Source of the DNA: an uncultured Lachnospiraceae bacterium
Lineage (GTDB): Bacteria; Bacillota; Clostridia; Lachnospirales; Lachnospiraceae
DNA: 17,939 bases
Direction of reading: 5' to 3'
Assembly (NCBI GenBank): GCA_910584115.1
Contig: CAJTYN010000050.1
Span: 1-17,939, forward strand
Both the position numbers and the translations under genes were made by a program. The notes under the pieces are model-generated. The model saw only the letters and a list, made by a program, of their open reading frames with translations, ran no database searches and was not told the origin of the DNA. Of this stretch, positions 1 to 6,491 are shown piece by piece (the stretch's first letter is position 1; every line of letters starts with the position of its first letter).

Positions 1-24
1 TCATCCATTTTTACGTTGACTTTG

Positions 25-53
25 ATTATAGCTTGTTTTTCTGTTACTTTCAA
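25..53 (-). promoter_or_regulatory. sigma-A promoter reading out of the left edge
   Basis: On the minus strand, TTGAAA (53-48) and a perfect TATAAT (30-25) are separated by exactly 17 bp. This is a near-consensus vegetative promoter whose start point would lie near position 18. It follows the hairpin after the GGDEF gene, so it should serve the next gene to the left. An ATG at 8-6 is the first start codon in that direction but has no Shine-Dalgarno sequence, so the true start may be beyond the window. Confidence 0.7.
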
Positions 54-78
54 TAGTTTTGTGGCAGATAATAGATCA

Positions 79-108
79 GGCAGCCGTCCCTCGTGGGGAA
101 CGGCTGCC
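79..108 (-). terminator. hairpin downstream of the GGDEF gene, probable terminator
   Basis: The arms GGCAGCCGT (79-87) and ACGGCTGCC (100-108) pair perfectly over 9 bp. CCC (88-90) can extend the stem against GGG (96-98) with one bulged A. The hairpin starts 17 bp after the stop of the GGDEF gene. The minus-strand tail is only moderately T-rich (TGATCTATTATCTG), so intrinsic termination is likely but not textbook. Confidence 0.55.
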
Positions 109-124
109 GCCATCCTTGATCTTA

Positions 125-682
125 TCACAGATCATCATAAAAAAGAAAACATTGTTTGCCCGAATGCTTGGATACATACAGCGCCTCGTCCGCCCGGGCG
201 GCCAGTTCTTCGTAGACGCGGCCGTCCCTGGGGTAGCAGGCGATCCCCATGCTCAGGGAGACGCAGATCTCCTCCCCCACGCCCATGCACGCGCCATAGA
301 GCTGCATCGCCTGGCTGTACGCCGCTTTTTCATCCGGTACGCCGCCCAGGAACAGCAGAAATTCATCGCCCCCGATCCTGGCGGCCACATCGCCCTCGTG
401 CAGGGTGCGCAGGAACAGCTCGCCCATGTTCTTTAAGAGCGCGTCGCCCGCCGGATAGCCGTACGTATCGTTCACTTCCCTGAAATCATCCAGGTCGATA
501 GAAAATAAAAGCCCGCCCTCGACCTTCCTTCCGTCCAGGAGCCCCGCGATCTTCTCCCGGGCGGCGGGCAGGTTATACAGTCCTGTCAGTGGATCTTGCT
601 CTCTGATACGATCGCCCCCTCCGTGATCTCTATACGGCGCCATGAAAATATTTTCCGAATACACGTTCACAGCACCAGGCAT
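125..682 (-). CDS. short GGDEF-domain protein (probable diguanylate cyclase)
   Basis: The 185-residue protein is almost entirely one GGDEF domain. The domain opens with DPLTGLYN at about residue 30. The metal/substrate loop DLDDF (63-67) is followed by ND (71-72), and the catalytic GGDEF is intact at 104-108, so c-di-GMP synthesis from two GTP is likely. Two departures from family consensus are visible. The inhibitory RxxD site reads HEGD (95-98), so product feedback inhibition may be lost. The usual YGH reads YGY at 74-76. No signal peptide, membrane helix or sensor domain is present, so it should be a soluble stand-alone catalytic module. The ATG at 682 lies inside the 3' end of the upstream carboxypeptidase gene (53-bp overlap) behind a weak GAG-type ribosome site. 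An in-frame ATG at 643 is the alternative and would cut the overlap to 14 bp. The overlap implies cotranscription with the carboxypeptidase. Confidence 0.85.
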   Translation of the reverse strand: MPGAVNVYSENIFMAPYRDHGGGDRIREQDPLTGLYNLPAAREKIAGLLDGRKVEGGLLFSIDLDDFREVNDTYGYPAGDALLKNMGELFLRTLHEGDVAARIGGDEFLLFLGGVPDEKAAYSQAMQLYGACMGVGEEICVSLSMGIACYPRDGRVYEELAARADEALYVSKHSGKQCFLFYDDL

Positions 683-1844
683 AATCTGCTCTTTCTATGG
701 TCCCCGCGGTGACCACAGGATATTCCTTGAGTACCAGGCCGTCCAGGATGTAACGGATCTTCCCCACCTGCGTCCCTTTTTTCACCGGGGCTTTCATGGC
801 CGCGGGGTACTCTTTTTCTACACGGATCTTCTCATCCTCCCGCATGAGCACGCGAAGGACCTCCTCAGGTCTTTTCACACGGACATTGACGTAAGCGCTG
901 TCCGCCCAGCCCCGGTCCGCCGGGATCCCGTCCTCCACGGCGACCGCGCCCAGATCCGGGAGCTTTCGCACCTCCTGGTACGCGTAATGCCGCATGCCGT
1001 AGGTGATCAGCTTCCGGGTGTCGATCCATTTGTAGTTTTTATGGCTTGGCCACCCGCAGGCTAAGAGAGCCACGATAAATGTCTTGTCGTCCTGCCGGAC
1101 GGCTCCCACATAACAGTATCCGGCCGCGTTGGTAAAGCCTGTCTTCCCGGAGATGGCCCCCGCCATCATATCCAGCAGTGCGTTGGCGTTGTGCAGGCTG
1201 AAGCTCCGGCTGCCCTCCACATCGCTGAAGCTGTAGGCCCTCGTCTGGGTGATGCGCAGGAAGTCTTCATTCCTGATCGCGTAGCTCATGATCCGGGCCA
1301 GGTCCGCCGCCGTCGTGCCGTGGGCGCCCCCTTCATCTGAGGCGTCCAATCCGTTGGGCGTGACAAAATGGGTGTTCTCGCAGCCGATCTCCTTTGCCTT
1401 CTCGTTCATCATAGCCGCAAAGCCTTCCACACTCCCCCCGACGTGCTCGGCGATCGCCACCGCAGAGTCGTTATGGCTCTGCAGCATCAGGGAATAGAGC
1501 AGATCCTTGAGATGATACTCCTCCCCCTCCCGTATGTTGAGCTGTACGTCCGGCATGGACGCCGCGTAGGCGGACACCTGCACGATCTCCTCGCCGGAGG
1601 CATTTTCCACCGCCAGGATGCAGGTCATGACCTTGGTCGTGCTGGCCATGGGCATGAACTCATGGCCGTTCTTCTCATAGAGTACCCGGGACGTATCCCC
1701 GTCCATGAGGACCGCGCTCTGGGCGTAGAGCTGCCGCAGCTCTTCCGGCTCTTCCGGCTCTTCCGAAGCCCCGTAGGCTGCGGTCCCATGCAGAACGACC
1801 GCGCACAGCAACAAAAAAAGGAACACTGTTTTTTTCATATCCAT
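630..1844 (-). CDS. serine-type D-alanyl-D-alanine carboxypeptidase (peptidase S11)
   Basis: This is a penicillin-binding protein that trims the terminal D-Ala from peptidoglycan pentapeptides outside the membrane. All three S11 motifs are present: S68-T-T-K71 with the nucleophilic serine, S123-H-N125, and K234-T-G236. A basic-hydrophobic signal peptide (residues 4-26, ending TAAYGA) precedes an acidic EEPEEPEEL linker. The C-terminal 120 residues resemble the PBP5-type beta domain. The frame stays open upstream to 1934, but the ATG at 1844 is chosen because GAAGGGG lies 5 nt before it and because it places the signal peptide at the N-terminus. An ATG two codons later (1838) is also possible. 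It is about 404 residues, normal for the family. A weak promoter can be proposed just upstream, overlapping the end of the PLC-like gene. The GGDEF gene overlaps its 3' end. It is a paralogue of the carboxypeptidase at 5026-6264. DacF/DacB-type assignment is not resolvable by eye. Confidence 0.93.
   Translation of the reverse strand: MDMKKTVFLFLLLCAVVLHGTAAYGASEEPEEPEELRQLYAQSAVLMDGDTSRVLYEKNGHEFMPMASTTKVMTCILAVENASGEEIVQVSAYAASMPDVQLNIREGEEYHLKDLLYSLMLQSHNDSAVAIAEHVGGSVEGFAAMMNEKAKEIGCENTHFVTPNGLDASDEGGAHGTTAADLARIMSYAIRNEDFLRITQTRAYSFSDVEGSRSFSLHNANALLDMMAGAISGKTGFTNAAGYCYVGAVRQDDKTFIVALLACGWPSHKNYKWIDTRKLITYGMRHYAYQEVRKLPDLGAVAVEDGIPADRGWADSAYVNVRVKRPEEVLRVLMREDEKIRVEKEYPAAMKAPVKKGTQVGKIRYILDGLVLKEYPVVTAGTIERADYAWCCERVFGKYFHGAV
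1739..1765. repeat. three tandem copies of a 9-bp unit inside the carboxypeptidase gene
   Basis: GCTCTTCCG occurs three times in a row on the plus strand. It encodes the Glu/Pro-rich linker just after the signal peptide cleavage region. Changes in copy number would stay in frame and alter only linker length. Confidence 0.85.
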
Positions 1845-1932
1845 CCTCACCCCTTCTCCCACTTTTGAGAGTTTGCCCGATGGACAGACTCCCTGTGATA
1901 GTAAATGTATGTGAGGATCAGCGTCCTTATGC

Positions 1933-1962
1933 ATGATGGATCTTATTTATAATCCCTGTCAA
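1933..1962 (-). promoter_or_regulatory. weak candidate promoter for the 630-1844 carboxypeptidase gene
   Basis: A perfect TTGACA (1962-1957) lies in the last codons of the PLC-like gene. The best -10 partner is CATCAT (1938-1933), four of six matches with an 18-bp spacer. The 98-bp gap to the carboxypeptidase start suggests a separate promoter, but this one is tentative. Confidence 0.3.
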
Positions 1963-2725
1963 ATCTCTCTGGCAGGCTCTTCCCCTCCCGGACCGTCTCC
2001 CAGAACGCCTCCAGCATCGCCGGCGTCTCCTCCACCGCCTGGCTGAACAGTCCCTCCAATGCGTCCAGATGAGGCGCGCAGCAAGGATCGCAGGCCGCTC
2101 TCATATAGCTGCCGCCCACTTTATCATACGCGCCGATCAGTCTCAGGAATGGGAGGATCACTTTCTGTTTTCGCCCGTTGTCGTCGTAGACCATCGTGTT
2201 CGTGATGAAGATCATGCTGCGCAGGGCTTTTTCCACCTGGCAGACCGTGACCTCCGGGAATACTTTCTGGATCACCCGGGCATTTTCCAGGGATGGCCGG
2301 ATGCAGCAGGCCGCCGGGTAATACCTGTAGGGATCCCGCCCGGTCCTGATCATCAGACGCCTGTCCAGCTCCTTTTCGATCTCGCCGTGGCCCACCTCCC
2401 TGGCCGCTGTGCCATTTACATACGGATGGCAGATGCTGTCCAGCATGAAATGGCAGACGAAGCCCAGCAGGTATGCCAGGAGCGCGTCGTCCTCCCTGGC
2501 CAGGAGAGCCCCGCGCTCAAAAAAAGGGGCCGCCGGCTCCCCGTGCAGCCGTACCCCAGTCTGGTTCACACGGTTTTTGCCAAATCCATAATAGAACAGG
2601 ATGTCCGGCCCGTGCAGCCCGATCCTGTATGTTTCCCCATGGGCTTTTACCAGGCGGCGCATCTCTCCGGGCATCTTCCGATAGACCTCTTTTCCGAAAA
2701 GATCGTGTGTATATGTCGTAGGCAT
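1943..2725 (-). CDS. zinc-dependent phospholipase C-like protein
   Basis: The 260-residue protein matches the Zn-dependent PLC / PLC-like alpha-helical family in its metal-ligand pattern. A near-N-terminal His (H7) is followed by GLHGPD (H38, D41), then HFMLD...HPY (H92, D96, H100) and GHGEIEKE (H113, E117). This set would form the tri-zinc centre of clostridial PLC relatives. No signal peptide is evident, unlike secreted alpha-toxin-type enzymes, so an intracellular or uncharacterised role is more likely than a secreted toxin. The ATG at 2725 is preferred because GAGGGGG lies 6 nt upstream. An ATG at 2749, overlapping the scpB stop as ATGA, would add eight residues. The gene follows scpB by 20 bp and ends the metallophosphoesterase-scpA-scpB unit. 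The enzyme's substrate cannot be told from sequence. Confidence 0.85.
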   Translation of the reverse strand: MPTTYTHDLFGKEVYRKMPGEMRRLVKAHGETYRIGLHGPDILFYYGFGKNRVNQTGVRLHGEPAAPFFERGALLAREDDALLAYLLGFVCHFMLDSICHPYVNGTAAREVGHGEIEKELDRRLMIRTGRDPYRYYPAACCIRPSLENARVIQKVFPEVTVCQVEKALRSMIFITNTMVYDDNGRKQKVILPFLRLIGAYDKVGGSYMRAACDPCCAPHLDALEGLFSQAVEETPAMLEAFWETVREGKSLPERFDRDYK

Positions 2726-2745
2726 CTTCTTCCCCCTCTTGTCTC

Positions 2746-3321
2746 TCATACATCCAGCTTCAGCTGGACTTCCTCTTCCGCTTCCGCTTTCAGATCCTCC
2801 ACCTGCACCGGATCCATGGCCGGCAGGCCGTCCAGCCCTTCCACGCCGAAGGAACGCAGGAATTCTTCCGTCGTCCCCAGCAAGATGGGCCTTCCCGGCG
2901 CTTCCAGCCTCCCCACCTCCCTGACCAGGCCGTACTCCACCAGCCTGTTCACCGTGTGGTCGCAGTTTACCCCGCGGATCTTCTCGATCTCCGCCTTGGT
3001 GACCGGCTGCTTGTAGGCGATGATCGAGAGCGTCTCCATCATCACGTCGGTCAGCGCCGCTTTCTTCGGCTGCGCCGCGATGTTGATCAGATATCCGTAG
3101 CATTGTTTCTTGGTACACATCTGGTAGGCGTCCTCCAGCTCGATGATCTCCAGGCCATACTCTTCGCCCTGATACCGGTCCATCAGATACTGGACGATCT
3201 TCTGGGTCGTGGGTACATCCTGCCCGATGGCTCTTGCCAGGGCCTCCTTCTCCACCGACTCGCCCATGGCGAACAGGATGGCCTCGACGGCCGCCCCCAG
3301 GTGTTTCACATCCGCATCCAT
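2746..3321 (-). CDS. scpB: segregation and condensation protein B
   Basis: ScpB is the winged-helix kleisin-associated subunit of the SMC-ScpA-ScpB condensin, which compacts and separates sister chromosomes at the replication origin. The 191-residue length is typical. Family features include AAVEAILFAMGE near the N-terminus, the first winged helix, then the conserved block ETLSIIAYKQPVTKAEIE followed by IRGV. A second winged helix carries GLVREVGR and GRPILLGTTEEFL. The C-terminus is acidic (EAEEEVQLKLDV). The start is the ATG at 3321, whose A is the last base of the scpA stop codon (TGATG), giving tight translational coupling. GGTGAG lies 6 nt before it. A TTG one codon earlier is less likely. 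It sits between scpA and the PLC-like gene in one operon. Confidence 0.96.
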   Translation of the reverse strand: MDADVKHLGAAVEAILFAMGESVEKEALARAIGQDVPTTQKIVQYLMDRYQGEEYGLEIIELEDAYQMCTKKQCYGYLINIAAQPKKAALTDVMMETLSIIAYKQPVTKAEIEKIRGVNCDHTVNRLVEYGLVREVGRLEAPGRPILLGTTEEFLRSFGVEGLDGLPAMDPVQVEDLKAEAEEEVQLKLDV

Positions 3322-4067
3322 CAAACACTCACCGCCTCTATCTTGATCTCGTCAAATGTATGTTCCTGGACGATCCGGATATCCCCGGTCTTCATCAGCT
3401 CCAGGATCGCGAGGAACGTCACCACCACCTGGATCTTACTGGCCTGCGCCTCCAGAAGGTCCAGAAAGCTGAAATGCCGATGGGTCCTGGCGTATTCCCG
3501 CACCTCCCGCAGCTTGTCCGGCAGGCTCGTCTCTTCCTGCTGGATCCGGCCGAAGCCGCTGCGGATCGGATCCAATTTGTCCTCTCTCTTGCGCATGACC
3601 GAACGGAACAGCCGGTTGAGCTTGGACAGCGTGATGTCCGCCAGCAGCTCCGACGGACTGATCGGCTGACGGTATCCGGCCACCTCCGCAGGGATGGTCG
3701 GTCTTTTGTAAAAATGCTTCCCGGCGTTTTCCAGGCGGTCCCTCAGTTCATAGGACATGCATTTATACATCTTATATTCCAGCAGTTTTTCCACCAGCTC
3801 CGCCCGCGGGTCCTCTTCCTGTTCTTCCTCTTTGGCCGGCGCCGGAAGGAGCATCCTGCACTTGATGTCCATCAGCGTGGCCGCCATCACCATAAATTCG
3901 CTCATGACGCTCAGATCTTCCCGTTCCATCTGACGGATGTAGCCCATATATTGGTCTGTGATCTCTACGATGGGGATATCATAGATATCCACTTTATTCT
4001 TATCGATCAGGTGGAGCAGCAGGTCCAGCGGCCCCTCGAACACCGGGAGTTTTACCGGGATCGGCAT
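3321..4067 (-). CDS. scpA: segregation and condensation protein A (kleisin)
   Basis: ScpA is the kleisin that bridges the SMC heads and recruits ScpB. The 248-residue protein opens with the diagnostic VFEGPLDLLLHLI (9-21), followed by DIYDIPIVEITDQY and the helix EFMVMAATLMDIKCRMLLP. A charged linker (EEEQEEDPRAELVEKLLEYK) leads to the C-terminal winged helix, which contains FLAILELMKTGDIRIVQ, the SMC-head-binding end. The start ATG at 4067 shares its A with the TGA of the upstream metallophosphoesterase, with GGAGG 9 nt before it. The frame is open further upstream, but that stretch is the shadow of the phosphoesterase gene and has no family similarity. Expression should depend on the promoter before the phosphoesterase. 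Confidence 0.97.
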   Translation of the reverse strand: MPIPVKLPVFEGPLDLLLHLIDKNKVDIYDIPIVEITDQYMGYIRQMEREDLSVMSEFMVMAATLMDIKCRMLLPAPAKEEEQEEDPRAELVEKLLEYKMYKCMSYELRDRLENAGKHFYKRPTIPAEVAGYRQPISPSELLADITLSKLNRLFRSVMRKREDKLDPIRSGFGRIQQEETSLPDKLREVREYARTHRHFSFLDLLEAQASKIQVVVTFLAILELMKTGDIRIVQEHTFDEIKIEAVSV

Positions 4068-4873
4068 CACACATCGCCTCCATGCACAAGTTCTATCACG
4101 ATCAGTTCCCGGGGGTCGTGTATCCGGAGCGGCACCGTGTGCTCTCCCAATCCGGGACTGACCACCATATGCTGCGCCCCCCGGGTGAATGATCCGCAGC
4201 AGTAGGCCGGGAACAAACGGAAGTTCGGCGCGATCAGCCCTCTGTTTTCTGAAAATCTGCACACGCCCCCGTGGTAATGGCCGGATAGGATCAGGTCCGC
4301 CCCCCAGGAAAAGTAGGTCTTCCCGAACTGGGGGCTGTGGGCCAGCAGGATATGATACGCGCCCGGCCAGAGGGTCCCCAGCGTCCGCTCCAGATCCTCC
4401 GTTTTCAGGGCGGCGGGCCGGATCTTTTTGTAAAAGCGCGCCTCCCCGTCCCATCCCCAGATGACCAGGGACGTCCCGTCCTCTGTCTCCACCCGCGCAT
4501 GTCCATTTTGCAAAAACTCGACACCCCGCCCGCGCAGACGCTCACGATATCCCCGGAAGCCATCCCCGTACCTCTCTGGATCGGCCATCAGACGGTGCTC
4601 GTGGTTCCCGAATGCATGATAGACCGGAAAGTTTTTCACAAGGGCGGACAGGAGTCTTTCCGCCACATCGAAACTGGGGGAAGGCTCCCCCACCATCATG
4701 TCGCCGCCCACGAGCACCAGATCCGGCGCCGCGTCCGCCACCGCCTGCAGGAGCGCGCTGTTGTCTTTCCCGAAGCTCAGGCTGTGCAGGTCGCTCAGGA
4801 ACGCCAGACGGACCGGCCGGGCCTTGATCTTCTCTGTGGGGATCTGGTATGTTTTGGTCTGAAATCTTTTCAT
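4067..4873 (-). CDS. calcineurin-like metallophosphoesterase (YaeI/YkuE-type)
   Basis: The 268-residue protein carries the full binuclear metallophosphoesterase signature. It has D28-x-H30 (LSDLH), GGD58, GNHE (89-92), LAHSP at about 178-182, and GHYHGG toward the C-terminus. These supply two-metal hydrolysis of a phosphoester. YkuE/YaeI relatives often have an N-terminal membrane or Tat segment; here the N-terminus (MKRFQTKTYQIPTEKI) lacks one, so the protein is probably cytoplasmic. The substrate is unknown. The gene heads a unit with scpA (1-bp stop/start overlap), scpB and the PLC-like gene. The ATG at 4873 is the only plausible start, since a stop lies four codons upstream. It has no Shine-Dalgarno sequence, and a candidate -10 box ends 6 nt before it. 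Confidence 0.9.
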   Translation of the reverse strand: MKRFQTKTYQIPTEKIKARPVRLAFLSDLHSLSFGKDNSALLQAVADAAPDLVLVGGDMMVGEPSPSFDVAERLLSALVKNFPVYHAFGNHEHRLMADPERYGDGFRGYRERLRGRGVEFLQNGHARVETEDGTSLVIWGWDGEARFYKKIRPAALKTEDLERTLGTLWPGAYHILLAHSPQFGKTYFSWGADLILSGHYHGGVCRFSENRGLIAPNFRLFPAYCCGSFTRGAQHMVVSPGLGEHTVPLRIHDPRELIVIELVHGGDV

Positions 4874-4879
4874 GGAGTA

Positions 4880-4908
4880 AGTCTATCATGTTCCCACGGA
4901 TAATTCAA
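4880..4908 (-). promoter_or_regulatory. candidate sigma-A promoter giving a leaderless mRNA
   Basis: TTGAAT (4908-4903) and TAGACT (4885-4880), each four of six matches to consensus, are spaced by 17 bp. The -10 box ends only 6 nt before the phosphoesterase ATG (4873), so transcription would begin at or within a base or two of the start codon. The absence of any Shine-Dalgarno sequence at this gene fits that reading. Confidence 0.45.
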
Positions 4909-4969
4909 GTGCGGGACGACCGGCCAGATACCCCGTCCGCATCACGGGCGTACCGCGGGGCAAACGGCG

Positions 4970-5001
4970 GCGGGAGCGCCCGCATGTATACAGACGCTCC
5001 C
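4970..5001. terminator. GC-rich hairpin after the 5026-6264 carboxypeptidase gene
   Basis: Two alternative stems exist. One is GCGGG (4970-4974) with CCCGC (4979-4983) around AGCG. The other is GGGAGCG (4972-4978) with CGCTCCC (4995-5001) around a 16-nt loop. The structure begins 25 nt after the carboxypeptidase stop on the minus strand but lacks a T-run there; the T-rich tail (TTTTCGTTCTTT) is on the plus strand. It may be a weak or bidirectional terminator. Confidence 0.35.
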
Positions 5002-5025
5002 TTTTCGTTCTTTGATATCTATCAT

Positions 5026-6264
5026 CTATGCCCGCAGGACCATATGCAGGCAGATATATCTTACATAATCCAGATACCCGGAAGCCGGCACGTCCTTCGC
5101 GGCTACGATCTTCACACTGCCCACTTTCTCGCCGTCCAGCAGGTACACAGCCTCCCCCGCCGGGTCGCCCGCTCTCACCGGCGCGGTGAGGCTCTTTTTC
5201 ATATGTATCTCTTTTTTTATATCTTTTATGGGCCGTCCCTCGGTATCCAGATAATAAAAAGTCTCGGCAAAGTCACAGGATACGCTGCCCTGGACCGTCT
5301 TTTTCACCGGTATCTCTTTTAACTCTTCCGTATGTTCATCCACGTACATGCTGCACCGGCTGAACCCATGATCCAGCATCGCCGCGGCATCTCTGAAACG
5401 GACTTTGTAATCTGGCGCCGTCATCACCACACTGATCAATGTGATGTCGTTCCGCACCGCTACCGCAGACACACAATATTTTGCGATGCTGGTGCTCCCT
5501 GTCTTTAAGCCTATGCAGCCGTCGTAGCCGCGGATCAGCTTATTGGTATTCGTCAGGCCAAATTCACTGCTCCCCCGGGCAGTCACGTGGGTGATCGTAT
5601 CCATCCAAATGGATGAGTACTCCAGGATCTTCGGATAGCGGGTCACCAGCTCCCGGGACATCAGCGCCACATCGTATGCGCTGGAATAGTGATCTTTTGA
5701 CTCCGTCAGGCCGCAGCAGTCCACGAAATGCGTATGTTCCATCCCCAGCTCCTCGGCCCGCTGGTTCATCATCTCCACGAAAGCCTCCTCACTCCCGCCG
5801 ATGTGCTCCGCCATGGCCACGCTGGCATCGTTCCCGGAGGCGATGACGATGCATTTGATCAGCGTCTCCACCATCTGTTTCTCACCTTCCTCCAGAAAGA
5901 CCTGGGATCCGCCCATGGACTTGGCGTGGGCGCTGGTGGTGACTTCATCCGTCATCGTGATCTTGCCATCCTCCAGGGCATCGAAGATCAAGATCAGCGT
6001 CATGATCTTCGTGATGCTGGCCGGACTCACCTCCACGTCTTTTTCCTTTTCGAAGATGACCTTTCCTGTGGCCGCCTCCATCAGGACCCCGTGGGGCGCC
6101 GCGATCCGGACCGCCGCGCCGTCTGCTCCCGGTGCGTCGCCCGCGCTCACGGAGGCCCCGTACACACCGCTGGGAAAGATCATGAGTCCACCGACCATGC
6201 AGATGAGGGAAAGACCGACGATAAAAAGATAAAAAAGTTTATTACGCATACCTCCACTCTCCAT
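5026..6264 (-). CDS. dacF: serine-type D-alanyl-D-alanine carboxypeptidase (DacF-like, peptidase S11)
   Basis: The 412-residue low-molecular-weight penicillin-binding protein removes terminal D-Ala from muropeptides in the cell wall. The motifs are intact: S83-I-T-K86, S143-G-N145 and K254-T-G256. Residues 10-30 form a hydrophobic signal/anchor, ending near GVYGA at 33-37. The C-terminal 130 residues are the PBP5_C-like beta domain with a final short hydrophobic tail (YVRYICLHMVL) that may associate with the membrane. The ATG at 6264 has AGGA about 7 nt upstream; an ATG at 6249 with GGAGAG 7 nt before it is an equal alternative that removes five residues. A TATAAT box stands 22 nt upstream of the first ATG. 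The gene sits just ahead of the phosphoesterase-scpAB unit with a 152-bp gap. The symbol follows the general DacF style and is not certain; the second copy at 630-1844 is a paralogue. Confidence 0.93.
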   Translation of the reverse strand: MESGGMRNKLFYLFIVGLSLICMVGGLMIFPSGVYGASVSAGDAPGADGAAVRIAAPHGVLMEAATGKVIFEKEKDVEVSPASITKIMTLILIFDALEDGKITMTDEVTTSAHAKSMGGSQVFLEEGEKQMVETLIKCIVIASGNDASVAMAEHIGGSEEAFVEMMNQRAEELGMEHTHFVDCCGLTESKDHYSSAYDVALMSRELVTRYPKILEYSSIWMDTITHVTARGSSEFGLTNTNKLIRGYDGCIGLKTGSTSIAKYCVSAVAVRNDITLISVVMTAPDYKVRFRDAAAMLDHGFSRCSMYVDEHTEELKEIPVKKTVQGSVSCDFAETFYYLDTEGRPIKDIKKEIHMKKSLTAPVRAGDPAGEAVYLLDGEKVGSVKIVAAKDVPASGYLDYVRYICLHMVLRA

Positions 6265-6286
6265 TTTTTTGTCCTACTCTAAATTA

Positions 6287-6292
6287 ATTATA
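6287..6292 (-). promoter_or_regulatory. -10 box for the DacF-like gene
   Basis: A perfect TATAAT (6292-6287) lies in an AT-rich stretch upstream of the carboxypeptidase start. The -35 region (around 6310-6315, GCATGA) is poor, so the promoter is either weak or assisted. The 5' leader would be only about 15 nt. Confidence 0.5.
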
Positions 6293-6320
6293 AGAATGAA
6301 AATGGATGATCATGCCTTTT

Positions 6321-6407
6321 TGTGTACTTTTCTGCGAGAAAAGTACCAAAAGCGCCGGGGGATCGCGATCTCACCCGGACCCCTTAAAACGCTTTGTTGA
6401 ACGGGAG
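6321..6407 (-). repeat. dispersed palindromic element, copy 1
   Basis: This copy matches the reverse complement of 12242-12332 over about 87 bp with few changes. Read on the plus strand it has a perfect 9-bp stem, GTACTTTTC (6324-6332) with GAAAAGTAC (6338-6346) around the loop TGCGA. Then come CCAAAAGCGCCGGGGG, the palindrome GATCGCGATC (6361-6370), ACCCGGACCCCTT and AAAACGCT. Read on the minus strand it is a GC hairpin followed by CTTTTGGTACTTTT, so it can terminate transcription from the CmpB-type gene that ends at 6492. Its GC stem is more degraded than in copy 2. Confidence 0.8.
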
Positions 6408-6429
6408 GGGAAGGTAAACGGCTCCGTTC
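6399..6429. repeat. short inverted repeat next to copy 1
   Basis: GAACGGGAG (6399-6407) can pair with CTCCGTTC (6422-6429) with one bulged G. It forms a second stem immediately beyond the conserved repeat. Function unknown. Confidence 0.45.
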
Positions 6430-6434
6430 GTCAA

Positions 6435-6477
6435 GGACCAGATGGAACGGGGTGGATCCACCCCGTTTCCATCGTCC
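6435..6477. repeat. long near-perfect palindrome after the CmpB-type gene
   Basis: GATGGAACGGGGTGGA (6441-6456) and TCCACCCCGTTTCCATC (6457-6473) are reverse complements apart from one extra T. They meet at a central GGATCC with no spacer. GGAC (6435-6438) and GTCC (6474-6477) extend it. It starts 15 bp after the CmpB-type stop. No T-run follows on either strand, so it is a strong hairpin or cruciform without the usual terminator tail. It could also protect the mRNA 3' end. Confidence 0.75.
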
Positions 6478-6491
6478 CCTTTGGACTGTGA

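Noticed and set aside
2069..3016. Long plus-strand open frame opposite the PLC-like and scpB genes
   Set aside because: It crosses two well-supported minus-strand genes, has no family resemblance, and its Pro/Arg/His-rich composition is typical of antisense frames in GC-rich DNA.
2726..3328. Upstream extension of the PLC-like gene to near 3328
   Set aside because: The frame is open, but the extra residues are a Gly/Arg-rich shadow of scpB. The gene has a strong ribosome site at 2725 and a family-like N-terminus there.
3234..4205. Plus-strand open frame of about 320 codons opposite scpA
   Set aside because: It is a shadow of scpA and its neighbours with no recognisable domain or ribosome site.
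4068..4454. N-terminal extension of scpA to 4454
   Set aside because: The extra residues shadow the phosphoesterase gene, and the kleisin signature begins right after the ATG at 4067.
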